Positions 1-5,228 of a DNA stretch of 6,904 nucleotides are shown piece by piece. Location: positions 1-6,904 of the forward strand of contig CAMWLD010000120.1 of assembly GCA_947175005.1 (NCBI GenBank), written 5' to 3'. The DNA is from an uncultured Ruminococcus sp. (lineage in GTDB: Bacteria > Bacillota > Clostridia > Oscillospirales > Ruminococcaceae). The notes beneath the pieces are model-generated. The model ran no database searches and was not told the DNA's origin. It saw nothing but the letters and a program-made list of their open reading frames with translations. Each line of letters starts with the position of its first letter. Within the stretch, counting starts at the first letter, position 1. The position numbers and the translations under genes were made by a program.

Positions 1-36
1 TTTCAAATGCCGCATTGTGAGCCGTGAACGCCCCTC

Positions 37-1401
37 CTACCTCATCTTGACCGTAAAAAACAAGTTGACAAACCCGAAAATTATCCCGCAAAGGGATATG
101 ACCCGGGAAACATTTTCAAATTTTTCCCGTTCCCGCAGCTTCATGCGGTTACTCTCGAAAAGCATTATCCCTATTCCCATGATACACACCGTCAGCACCG
201 TAAAGGTCCGCACCCCGGAAGCGTAAATCGTGGGCGAAAAACCCAGCGCCGCACGGGAGGCAGCCCCTGTCACCGCCAGTGTAAGACAAGCCGCCGTCTG
301 AAAAATATCGTCGCAAAGCAGGATAATTTCCCCGCCTATACACACCATCACCATCAGCATTATGACAAGCCTTGAAGCTCCGTTTTCGCTGCCCGCAGAT
401 ATAAGCCCCTCTCCGGGTATCTCGCTCTGAAGATGTTCAATGTACGGAAAAATTTTCTTTGTCTCCTCCAGAAACGGCCCCATAAGCAGGGTAACAGCGG
501 GTGGGATCACCGAGACCGTCCTGAAAAGCAGGCTGTCATATCTTTGGAAAATAAAGTACGCCATAAAGCCGAGAATGACTATAATAAACAGGTTGCTCTC
601 AAACAGCAGCCAACGCAGGGTCGTGGATATGCCCATGTCCGCCTTGTCAAGAACGGAGAGCATTCCGAAGGTGGGAAACCAGTGGGCAGTCTCCGCCTCC
701 AGACGGTAGGCGTTGCCCGGCCAGGTGAATATGAATATCCCGCTTGCGGCGGTCAGCAGCGTTTCAATGTAGACAAATACCGGGCGCATTTTTTTGAATG
801 CCGTCAGCATTACCGAGGCACAGAGAAAGCACGCCAGCAGCACCACCATCATCTGCTCCAGATTAGAACCCATTACCAGCGCCAGTGTGTAAAAAATATA
901 CTCCAAAACGCCTATTTTCCTGCCGTCATAAATTTTTCTCACGGGAACAAGTGACGCCATTCCCCAGGAAACAGTGCAGAAATAAGTCACCGAGGTAGCC
1001 GCCCAGCCGGTATCGTAAAGGAGGCTGACGGGAAAAAGCATACAAATGAATGAAATAAACAGACTGCCTGTCCGTCCGCCCTTTGGTGCGAACAGCGCGG
1101 CCAGTGCGCTTTGCATCACAAACATACACAGCCCCATATATGCCCCCAAAGCTGCCGTCCCCCGGGACAGAACGGTGTACAGGGTCGAATTTATGAATAT
1201 TCTCGAGGACACGCTCATGTAATCCGCTGCCGCTTTAAGGCAGTAAGAAATACTTTGCCCGCGGACATTTGCGTAAAAGGTCTCATCGTCCCAGAAAAGC
1301 CGTACATTGCAGCATATAAGCCCAAAAATAACGCTTACGGCAAGAAAAATCTGCCTTTGGGGAGTAAAAATATCCTTGAGCCTTTTTATAAATTTACTCA
1401 T
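37..1401 (-). CDS. Polytopic membrane protein, DUF6056-like (possible GT-C-type glycosyltransferase)
   Basis: This 454-aa protein is dominated by hydrophobic helices, roughly ten to thirteen by eye, starting at residues 17-36. An acidic pair follows the first helix (FWDDETFY, D38/D39), then SSRIFINS (65-72), GSNLEQM (178-184) and WPGNAYR (227-233). The DD after the first helix, the N-x-E, the PGNxxR and a late SPxxYxSGxRT stretch match what I know of the DUF6056 family. That family resembles membrane glycosyltransferases that use a lipid-linked sugar; the enzymatic role here is inference. I chose the ATG at 1401 because GGAGGCGG lies just upstream; the same frame opens further back (1443), but that start has no such site and would overlap gene 1394-1915 by 50 bases. 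With this start the two genes share 8 nt (ATGAGTAA), so they are probably translationally coupled. No terminator is visible in the 36 bases beyond the stop. Confidence 0.85.
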   Translation of the reverse strand: MSKFIKRLKDIFTPQRQIFLAVSVIFGLICCNVRLFWDDETFYANVRGQSISYCLKAAADYMSVSSRIFINSTLYTVLSRGTAALGAYMGLCMFVMQSALAALFAPKGGRTGSLFISFICMLFPVSLLYDTGWAATSVTYFCTVSWGMASLVPVRKIYDGRKIGVLEYIFYTLALVMGSNLEQMMVVLLACFLCASVMLTAFKKMRPVFVYIETLLTAASGIFIFTWPGNAYRLEAETAHWFPTFGMLSVLDKADMGISTTLRWLLFESNLFIIVILGFMAYFIFQRYDSLLFRTVSVIPPAVTLLMGPFLEETKKIFPYIEHLQSEIPGEGLISAGSENGASRLVIMLMVMVCIGGEIILLCDDIFQTAACLTLAVTGAASRAALGFSPTIYASGVRTFTVLTVCIMGIGIMLFESNRMKLREREKFENVSRVISLCGIIFGFVNLFFTVKMR

Positions 1402-1915
1402 TATTTCCGCCTCCGTTTCCGACCGTTCCCCCCAGGGGGACAAAATATTCCGTGCCGTTCAGAGTGTACAGGGCGAACAGATCATAACTTTTGTTATAAG
1501 GGTCGAACCTGCCGCGGCAGTCTGCGAACGCCTCAAACCCGGCATTATTGTAGTCGCAGCCGTCCTCGGCATAGGTTTCAAGGACATCCATATTTGTAAT
1601 CACCGCCGTGGGCAGGCTAAGGCAGCTGCCTGTACCGGTATCCCGCATGATTATCTGCACGGCAACTGTACGGATGCTTTCGCCCCTTTTGAACAGATAC
1701 CCGGTTATCCGCATTCTGCCGCCTTTTTCCTCCGGCAGTTCAATGCTTTCTATCTTTGAGATAATCTCCATTCCCTCCAAAGAAGCGGTCTCCCCCGGAG
1801 TTATTGTCCTGACTGCGTTCTCGTCCCGTATCAGTATACAGGCAAATATGACAGATATCAAAAACCCTGCCAGCAGGAATCCGCCAATGAATTTTTTGGA
1901 ATGAAGCTTTTCCAT
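1394..1915 (-). CDS. Single-pass signal-anchored extracytoplasmic protein, unknown function
   Basis: This 173-aa protein has a short basic N-terminus (MEKLHSKK), one hydrophobic segment at about residues 9-29 and a hydrophilic remainder. It is therefore probably anchored in the membrane with about 140 residues outside. Cys26 lies in IFAC, but the hydrophobic stretch continues past it and the -2 residue is Phe, so a lipoprotein signal is unlikely. The outer part alternates short hydrophobic and polar runs, suggesting a beta-rich domain, and ends in a Gly/Asn-rich tail (GTVGNGGGNNE). I do not recognise the family. The start ATG at 1915 has AAGGGG about 8 nt upstream and sits about 30 nt downstream of a consensus promoter. 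It is the first gene of a two-gene operon with the overlapping DUF6056-like membrane protein, so it may be a partner or accessory subunit in cell-surface glycan assembly. That role rests on context only. Confidence 0.8.
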   Translation of the reverse strand: MEKLHSKKFIGGFLLAGFLISVIFACILIRDENAVRTITPGETASLEGMEIISKIESIELPEEKGGRMRITGYLFKRGESIRTVAVQIIMRDTGTGSCLSLPTAVITNMDVLETYAEDGCDYNNAGFEAFADCRGRFDPYNKSYDLFALYTLNGTEYFVPLGGTVGNGGGNNE

Positions 1916-1952
1916 TTTGTTATTCCCCTTTACAATATTTTTTTGCTTCCAT

Positions 1953-1981
1953 ATTATAACATTTTTTTACAATAATGTCAA
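1953..1981 (-). promoter_or_regulatory. Consensus sigma-A promoter with extended -10 for the membrane-protein operon
   Basis: On the minus strand, TTGACA (1976-1981) is separated by exactly 17 bp from TATAAT (1953-1958). A TG dinucleotide one base before the -10 (1960-1961) gives the extended TGnTATAAT form, and the spacer is A-rich. Both hexamers match the housekeeping consensus perfectly. Initiation would fall near 1946, leaving a leader of about 30 nt before the ATG at 1915. No operator-like palindrome overlaps it, so strong, mostly constitutive expression is the simplest reading. Confidence 0.85.
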
Positions 1982-2021
1982 CCTGCGGCGGAAATTGTTT
2001 TGGAAAAGAGGGTGGCATTAT

Positions 2022-2076
2022 CGGGTGATAATAATATCCCCGCCCGAACCAAATCACCCGGTTCGGACGGGGATAT
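2022..2076 (-). terminator. Long hairpin terminator after the DUF2589 operon, with possible pseudoknot
   Basis: A 17-bp stem with one internal mismatch is formed by 2034-2050 and 2060-2076 (ATATCCCCG/CGGGGATAT plus CCGAACC/GGTTCGG), with a 9-nt loop at 2051-2059. It begins about 49 nt after the stop of the DUF2589 gene. On the minus strand it is followed by TATTATTATC, a moderately U-rich tail, so it fits an imperfect intrinsic terminator. The loop and one closing base (2053-2060) are also perfectly complementary over 8 nt to 2022-2029 just downstream, so the RNA could form an H-type pseudoknot or an alternative fold. Confidence 0.65.
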
Positions 2077-2124
2077 TTCAATACCATATGTACAGCCTTT
2101 AATACACGGCCGCCCGCATACAAT

Positions 2125-2709
2125 TTATGCCTGACTGCCGCCTACCTCGATCGGCTCTATGACCGAGGCAAAAATGCTTGTCAGCTTTGCCATACCCTCG
2201 GCGGGCGGCTGCTGAACAGCTCTCGCAAAGATGTCATACTTCGCCGAATGATCGGATGTACGGGTGTTGCTTGAAGATGAAGTGACCTTACCGGAAATTT
2301 TGGCGCTAAAGCCCCACTTGCCGAATCCGATATCCGCTTTGCCCTCGGAGGTTTTTTCGCTTTTTTGCGTGTTTACCTCCTTGATCTCCATGGTAAAGCG
2401 AACCGTTGCCTCGTCCATTGTGAATGCAGGTACGGGAACCAGCGAAAGCAGCGGCGCAGATACGGTCAGGTTCTGCTTTTTTGTATCTCCCTTGTCATCA
2501 ACAATCATTCGCTCAAGATTAAAGTCAATTGAGTTGATCGATTTGCTGCCGCCGCTGTCACCCGAGTTGCCTTTCTTGAACGCCAGCCTGAACAGATTGT
2601 CAAGGTACACCCTGCACAGCTCCGCCTGTCCTTCGGCGACTGCCACAATAGGCGCACAGATCAACTGTTCGATCGGCAAACATTCAAAACTCTTGCCAAG
2701 ATCTGCCAT
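2125..2709 (-). CDS. DUF2589 domain protein
   Basis: This 194-aa cytosolic-looking protein has no signal peptide or membrane helix. It has an amphipathic N-terminal helix region (about 12-45), then a Gly/Ser/Lys-rich linker (46-58). The family's recognisable core follows: SAPLLSLVPVPAFTMDE and VRFTMEIKE (about 84-111). A Ser/Thr-rich beta segment (115-160) leads to a C-terminal helix with the PPAEGMAKL pattern (168-176). The PLLxxVPxPxxxxDxxxVxFxxxI core is the signature by which I assign DUF2589, a widespread family without an established function. AAGGAGG precedes the ATG, and its bases directly follow the stop codon of the upstream gene (TAAGGAGG), indicating tight co-expression. It is the last gene of the four-gene nuclease operon. 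A role as scaffold, chaperone or regulator of that system is speculation. Confidence 0.85.
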   Translation of the reverse strand: MADLGKSFECLPIEQLICAPIVAVAEGQAELCRVYLDNLFRLAFKKGNSGDSGGSKSINSIDFNLERMIVDDKGDTKKQNLTVSAPLLSLVPVPAFTMDEATVRFTMEIKEVNTQKSEKTSEGKADIGFGKWGFSAKISGKVTSSSSNTRTSDHSAKYDIFARAVQQPPAEGMAKLTSIFASVIEPIEVGGSQA

Positions 2710-2721
2710 AAATTTTCCTCC

Positions 2722-3222
2722 TTATATTATTTTTGATATATCCTGCACCACTCTCGAAATCCCTTCGCTGCTGTCCGCGGCGTTAAAGACGAGCTCTATC
2801 TCGCCCATATCGTCTCTGGAAGCATCATCTGTATTTTCGAGAGAGTTTGCCGTGTTAAAAACAGGGGCGTTCATGTCTGCTATAATACCGCCTTTAGTGT
2901 CCTTCGTAAACCGCGGTTTGACCCTAACGGTAACCTTATTCAGGCTCACCTGCCTGTGATGAACAAGTGCTACCAACGGCACTTCTACAGGTGCATAGTG
3001 GCTTATATCGTCTGCGCAGGGCAGCTCGATCTTTACTGTAGCAGGCTTTAAGATCTCCGATCCGGCGGACGTATCGTCTTCGGCATTCTCGCCCATATCC
3101 TCATCCGACAGTTTGACCGGTTTAAAATATTTGAAAAAACTTGCGATATAATTCATTTCGATTTTCTGCTGCGCGTTGGTCACAGCCTTTCCGAATTCTG
3201 TAATCAAGTCATCTATTTCCAT
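2722..3222 (-). CDS. Divergent DUF2589-like protein
   Basis: This 166-aa soluble protein appears to be a distant paralogue of the next gene. It has an N-terminal helix with an AQQK run (about 4-34), matching GQAEL in the other protein, then an acidic linker (39-55). The segment VEVPLVALVHHRQVSLNKVTV (79-99) aligns by eye with the DUF2589 core SAPLLSLVPVPAFTMDEATV. The C-terminal helix SSEGISRVVQDI (151-162) aligns with PPAEGMAKLTSI. The VPxP of the core is replaced by VHHR. The protein is rich in Asp/Glu, particularly in the two linkers. GGAGGGA lies at a good distance before the ATG at 3222, and the next gene follows after 12 nt. The family link is my reading of a short alignment and would need a profile search; the function is unknown. 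Confidence 0.75.
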   Translation of the reverse strand: MEIDDLITEFGKAVTNAQQKIEMNYIASFFKYFKPVKLSDEDMGENAEDDTSAGSEILKPATVKIELPCADDISHYAPVEVPLVALVHHRQVSLNKVTVRVKPRFTKDTKGGIIADMNAPVFNTANSLENTDDASRDDMGEIELVFNAADSSEGISRVVQDISKII

Positions 3223-3241
3223 ATTTTATCCCTCCGTTTGT

Positions 3242-3469
3242 TTATTCTGCAAGCCTGCATATTCTTTCATCGGGCACCGAATACTTTTCCTTCAGCGTCC
3301 CCAGATCGCTGCCGACCTCTACAATAGTGTGCTGCTTTGCATTCTTTGCGGGCGACCACACTGCGTAACGCCCTACGGTGACCTGTTCGCCGCCGATCTC
3401 TTCCGTGCGTTCCTCACCGAGATCGGTAATAAAAAATTTGTCCTGCATAAGTTCCGACCATTCAGGCAT
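3242..3469 (-). CDS. Small acidic protein, candidate immunity partner of the WHH nuclease
   Basis: This 75-aa protein carries 15 acidic against 9 basic residues. It has no signal peptide or membrane segment, a mixed N-terminus (MPEWSELMQDKFF), a beta-like middle (EQVTVGRYAVWSP) and a C-terminal helical part (LGTLKEKYSVPDERI). I start it at 3469 because AGGAGGT lies 6-7 nt upstream; the frame also opens at 3517, but that would run into the preceding gene. It starts 23 nt after the nuclease stop and ends 19 nt before the DUF2589-like gene. I do not recognise the family. Its position directly after a nuclease-toxin-like gene, its small size and its negative charge are typical of immunity proteins in toxin cassettes, so that is the leading hypothesis. 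It rests on context alone. Confidence 0.7.
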   Translation of the reverse strand: MPEWSELMQDKFFITDLGEERTEEIGGEQVTVGRYAVWSPAKNAKQHTIVEVGSDLGTLKEKYSVPDERICRLAE

Positions 3470-3492
3470 ATTTTTACCTCCTATATAAAAAA

Positions 3493-3960
3493 TCAATGAT
3501 ACGGTGTATTTTTCCACACCTCGTATTCGTTAACGCCCCCCTTGTGCGGGGTTTTATTATGATACCTTGATTTTATAAGCATCATAGTACACCTATACTC
3601 TCCTCTTTCTATCATGATATTCTCACAATGATGCCATGTATATCCTGCGGGAGTTCTTTTTACTCCTATTGCAGCGTTAGCCTCTTCTATATCACGGGTA
3701 CGGCTTCCTGTCATATTAATAACGACCCCTTGAGGATAGTTCGGATTAACAAAACGGATCGGTAACGGATTATGTATGTTTCTGTTAATAAATTCACTGC
3801 GCATTTCTGCAACGCTATGAAATTTATTTTCAACTCTGTCTTCCATCAATGCCGCTATCCAATCTCCAAGCCGTTTGCTTCGCTCATAGCTGTATCCGAA
3901 CTCTCTTCTCAAATTCCTGGAGTCGATACTTTTAACCTTGCGTCCGTGTATTTTCAGCAT
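3493..3960 (-). CDS. Stand-alone WHH-motif HNH/EndoVII-superfamily nuclease (toxin-like)
   Basis: This 155-aa protein has a basic helical N-terminal region (1-62). The family's lead-in follows: FVNPNYPQGVVINMTG and SRTRDIEEANAAIG (70-99). Next come GYTWHH (106-111) with the WHH triad at 109-111, the strand TMMLIK (125-130), His134, and the closing TPHKGG (137-142). WHH, a following M-x-L strand, and H-x4-H-x-GG are the marks of the WHH group of HNH/EndoVII nucleases. That group is known mainly as the C-terminal toxin domain of large secreted polymorphic toxins and is expected to cut nucleic acid using a metal ion. Here the gene is complete and short: CGGAGGG precedes the ATG, and there is no signal peptide or carrier domain. 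It is the first gene of the four-gene operon. All expected catalytic histidines are present. Roles in abortive defence, contact-dependent killing or element maintenance are all possible. Confidence 0.82.
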   Translation of the reverse strand: MLKIHGRKVKSIDSRNLRREFGYSYERSKRLGDWIAALMEDRVENKFHSVAEMRSEFINRNIHNPLPIRFVNPNYPQGVVINMTGSRTRDIEEANAAIGVKRTPAGYTWHHCENIMIERGEYRCTMMLIKSRYHNKTPHKGGVNEYEVWKNTPYH

Positions 3961-3987
3961 GATATTCCCTCCGTTCTTGAATTTCCG

Positions 3988-4022
3988 ATTATATTATAAA
4001 ACATTCTGTCGAAAAAAAGCGG
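3988..4022 (-). promoter_or_regulatory. Candidate promoter of the WHH/DUF2589 operon
   Basis: Two overlapping perfect -10 hexamers (TATAAT, at 3988-3993 and 3993-3998) lie about 30-40 nt before the nuclease ATG. The region upstream is a T-rich run (4012-4018 on the minus strand) with no recognisable TTGACA at 16-18 bp; the best matches are CGCTTT or TTTTTC. A terminator lies immediately upstream, so the operon needs its own promoter and this is the best candidate. The weak -35 suggests low basal activity or a need for an activator. Confidence 0.45.
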
Positions 4023-4042
4023 TAATAAATTTTGACTTTTTG

Positions 4043-4070
4043 AAAAAAATGCACGGTACAAAGACCGTGC
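4043..4070 (-). terminator. Intrinsic terminator of the HTH regulator gene
   Basis: A perfect 7-bp stem GCACGGT/ACCGTGC (4051-4057 with 4064-4070) with a 6-nt loop is followed on the minus strand by A and then seven T (4049-4043). It starts 7 nt after the stop codon of the frameshifted regulator. This textbook structure separates the regulator from the nuclease operon. Confidence 0.9.
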
Positions 4071-4077
4071 GGAAAAA

Positions 4078-4720
4078 TCATTTTATTCTTGTCATCAAAA
4101 GGGGCAGTCCCATTTCTTCGAGCACCTCATTGACAGAGTACAGTATTTTTTCATCTCTGCCCCTTTGATATGTAACGAACCATTTCACCACCATATCCGC
4201 CGCAATGCTTTCCGACAGACAATACCCGTATTTTTTCAGAATATTTTGCAGCTCGTCAAGACTCAAATCCAAAGACAGCGCAATTGCCGTAAGAGCCTGC
4301 TTCGTGGGTATTTTTTTTATAATGGCGCAGCATTCTTTCGCTTATCATCGCATTTGCGCCCAGCTCGCTGACCTTTCCCCGATATTTTAAATTTTCAAGC
4401 AGACTTCCTCCCTCAAAGCAAAGGGATAATCCCGCACTGTTTGCCAGCTCTTCCGCCTCGCTGTCTGTCAATCCGAAAAGGTCACGGGCGCTGCGGACAA
4501 CACGCAAAATCGACTGTCCCGACCCTGCGCTGTCGCAGTGATTTTCCCAATAGGAAACGTTCTGCTTCGAGCAGCCCAGCAGGGTATATATTTCGCTTAA
4601 ATTTGTGTTGCAAAGCTTTTTGTAGTCCCTTGCATATTTGCGGAGCGTTTCCGCAAAGCCCTGTGCAAGATAAATATCCCGAGTTTTCAGCCATTCGCTT
4701 ATGAATTTATAATTGCGCAT
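4078..4720 (-). pseudogene. Tandem helix-turn-helix (XRE-like) regulator, interrupted by a one-base frameshift
   Basis: Reading from the ATG at 4720 (GAGGGA about 6 nt upstream), the frame runs 154 codons and stops at 4256. A second frame from before 4272 down to 4078 carries the rest. Removing one A from the A8 run (4311-4318) joins them into a coherent 213-aa protein, in which HYKK continues as IPTKQALTAIALSLDLSLDEL. The first HTH-like unit is at about 38-60 (LSEIYTLLGCSKQNVSYWEN), followed by FGLTDSEAEELANSAGLSL (82-100). The second (about 113-165) has RGKVSELGANAMISERMLRHYKK split over the frameshift region, then a matching LSLDELQNILKKYGYCLS. It ends in DMVVKWF and VNEVLEEMGLPLL, a tail typical of a known group of XRE-like proteins. 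So the protein looks like an internally duplicated DNA-binding regulator. It is divergent from the primase-helicase gene. The frameshift may be a real mutation, phase variation, transcriptional slippage, or a sequence error. Confidence 0.8.
4311..4318 (-). repeat. A8 homopolymer at the frameshift site
   Basis: Eight consecutive A (minus strand) sit exactly where the reading frame of the HTH regulator changes. Seven or ten A would keep the downstream frame open through the conserved C-terminal part. With eight, translation ends after 18 unrelated residues (NTHEAGSYGNCAVFGFES). Tracts of this length are prone to replication and transcription slippage. Confidence 0.85.
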
Positions 4721-4787
4721 TTGTATCCCTCATTTTTAAAAATTTACCCATTTCCCGATTCTCTGCGGCAGGGAATACGGCATATAT

Positions 4788-4816
4788 ATAATACGCCATT
4801 TTCCGACATATTTCAA
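4788..4816 (-). promoter_or_regulatory. Promoter of the HTH regulator gene
   Basis: On the minus strand, TTGAAA (4811-4816) and TATTAT (4788-4793) are separated by 17 bp. Each hexamer differs from the consensus at one position. A TATATA stretch continues just downstream of the -10. Initiation near 4781 would give a leader of about 60 nt. The closest of the three large palindromes lies about 165 bp upstream, so direct occlusion of this promoter by them is not obvious. Confidence 0.7.
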
Positions 4817-4912
4817 CAAAAATCCGACTAACGGTATATTGAGGGGAATAAAGTGTGTATATTATCGAACCCGGTAATTAAATATCTCACAAGCCGCAAG
4901 CAAAAAGAAGCT

Positions 4913-4944
4913 CCCGATCAAGATCATTAAAATGATTTGTCGGG
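4913..4944. other. Bulged inverted repeat / hairpin
   Basis: CCCGA, CAA and ATCATT on the left (4913-4928, with unpaired T4918 and G4922) pair with AATGAT, TTG and TCGGG on the right (4931-4944). This gives 14 base pairs around a two-base AA centre. A T7 run follows on the plus strand, but only after some 16 bases, so it is a poor terminator. It could be an RNA structure in an upstream transcript or a protein site. Confidence 0.5.
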
Positions 4945-4980
4945 TTGTGCGGGGCACTGTTTTTTTGCCGTTAAAGCATT

Positions 4981-4996
4981 TATGTGTATACACATA
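4981..4996. repeat. Palindrome copy 1, TATGTGTATACACATA
   Basis: This is a perfect 16-bp palindrome, the first of three identical copies. The following base is C, as in copy 2, so those two share 17 bp. The two-fold symmetry suits binding of a dimeric regulator. Confidence 0.9.
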
Positions 4997-5024
4997 CATA
5001 TAATTTCAGTTTGGCAAATCATGT

Positions 5025-5042
5025 GTATGTGTATACACATAC
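5025..5042. repeat. Palindrome copy 2, extended to 18 bp
   Basis: The same 16-bp core (5026-5041) is extended by a matching G/C pair to an 18-bp perfect palindrome. It starts 45 bp after copy 1. An extra direct half-site ATGTGTAT (5021-5028) overlaps its left arm, which could allow cooperative or shifted binding. Confidence 0.9.
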
Positions 5043-5135
5043 TTCAATTACGAAATATAAATTTGCTGAACATACAGCCTTGCAGTAATTTCTTGCAAAA
5101 TCCTTTTGTAAAAAAATATTTCCGTATAATTTTTA

Positions 5136-5151
5136 TATGTGTATACACATA
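5136..5151. repeat. Palindrome copy 3, TATGTGTATACACATA
   Basis: This third exact copy starts 110 bp after copy 2. It sits 5 bp downstream of a perfect TATAAT (5125-5130), so it would cover the start point if that hexamer is a -10. No good -35 is seen at the right distance (CCTTTT at 17 bp). It ends 48 bp before the -35 of the main primase-helicase promoter. Confidence 0.9.
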
Positions 5152-5199
5152 ATATTTTGCAGCACTAAAATAAAAAAGTCCCGATCTCCCGTTTCACGG

Positions 5200-5228
5200 T
5201 TGACAGAAGGCAAAAAAAGTGGTACAAT
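5200..5228 (+). promoter_or_regulatory. Promoter of the primase-helicase gene
   Basis: TTGACA (5200-5205), a 17-bp spacer containing an A7 run, and TACAAT (5223-5228) make a near-perfect sigma-A promoter. Initiation near 5235 gives a leader of about 40 nt. The leader contains AAGAGGCGG (5255-5263) and GCGAGG (5268-5273). The first lies 11 nt before the ATG and the second is only one base away, so translation initiation looks weaker than for the leftward genes. Confidence 0.8.

Noticed and set aside
433..954. Plus-strand open frame opposite the membrane-protein gene
   Set aside because: It has no ribosome site, is rich in His/Gln/Arg as expected of an antisense shadow, and overlaps a well-supported minus-strand gene.
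1402..1443. Upstream start for the DUF6056-like protein (14 extra residues)
   Set aside because: These residues are hydrophilic, lie inside the upstream gene and lack a ribosome site; the ATG at 1401 has GGAGGCGG in place.
1399..1915. Lipoprotein signal at Cys26 of the surface protein
   Set aside because: The -2 residue is Phe and the hydrophobic run continues beyond the cysteine, so a signal anchor fits better.
2264..2959. 231-codon plus-strand open frame opposite the two DUF2589-type genes
   Set aside because: It is antisense to two genes with family motifs and ribosome sites, and its Ser/Leu-rich translation has no recognisable domain.
3470..3517. Upstream start for the 75-aa protein (16 extra residues)
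   Set aside because: It would overlap the nuclease gene and lacks a good ribosome site; the ATG at 3469 has AGGAGGT at normal spacing.
4981..5151. CRISPR array or iterons in the strict sense
   Set aside because: There are only three units, fully palindromic, with unequal spacings (45 and 110 bp) and no spacer-like regularity.
4937..5152. Short plus-strand open frame across the palindromes
   Set aside because: It starts at TTG with no ribosome site, is Cys/Ile/His-rich owing to the repeats, and probably is not coding.
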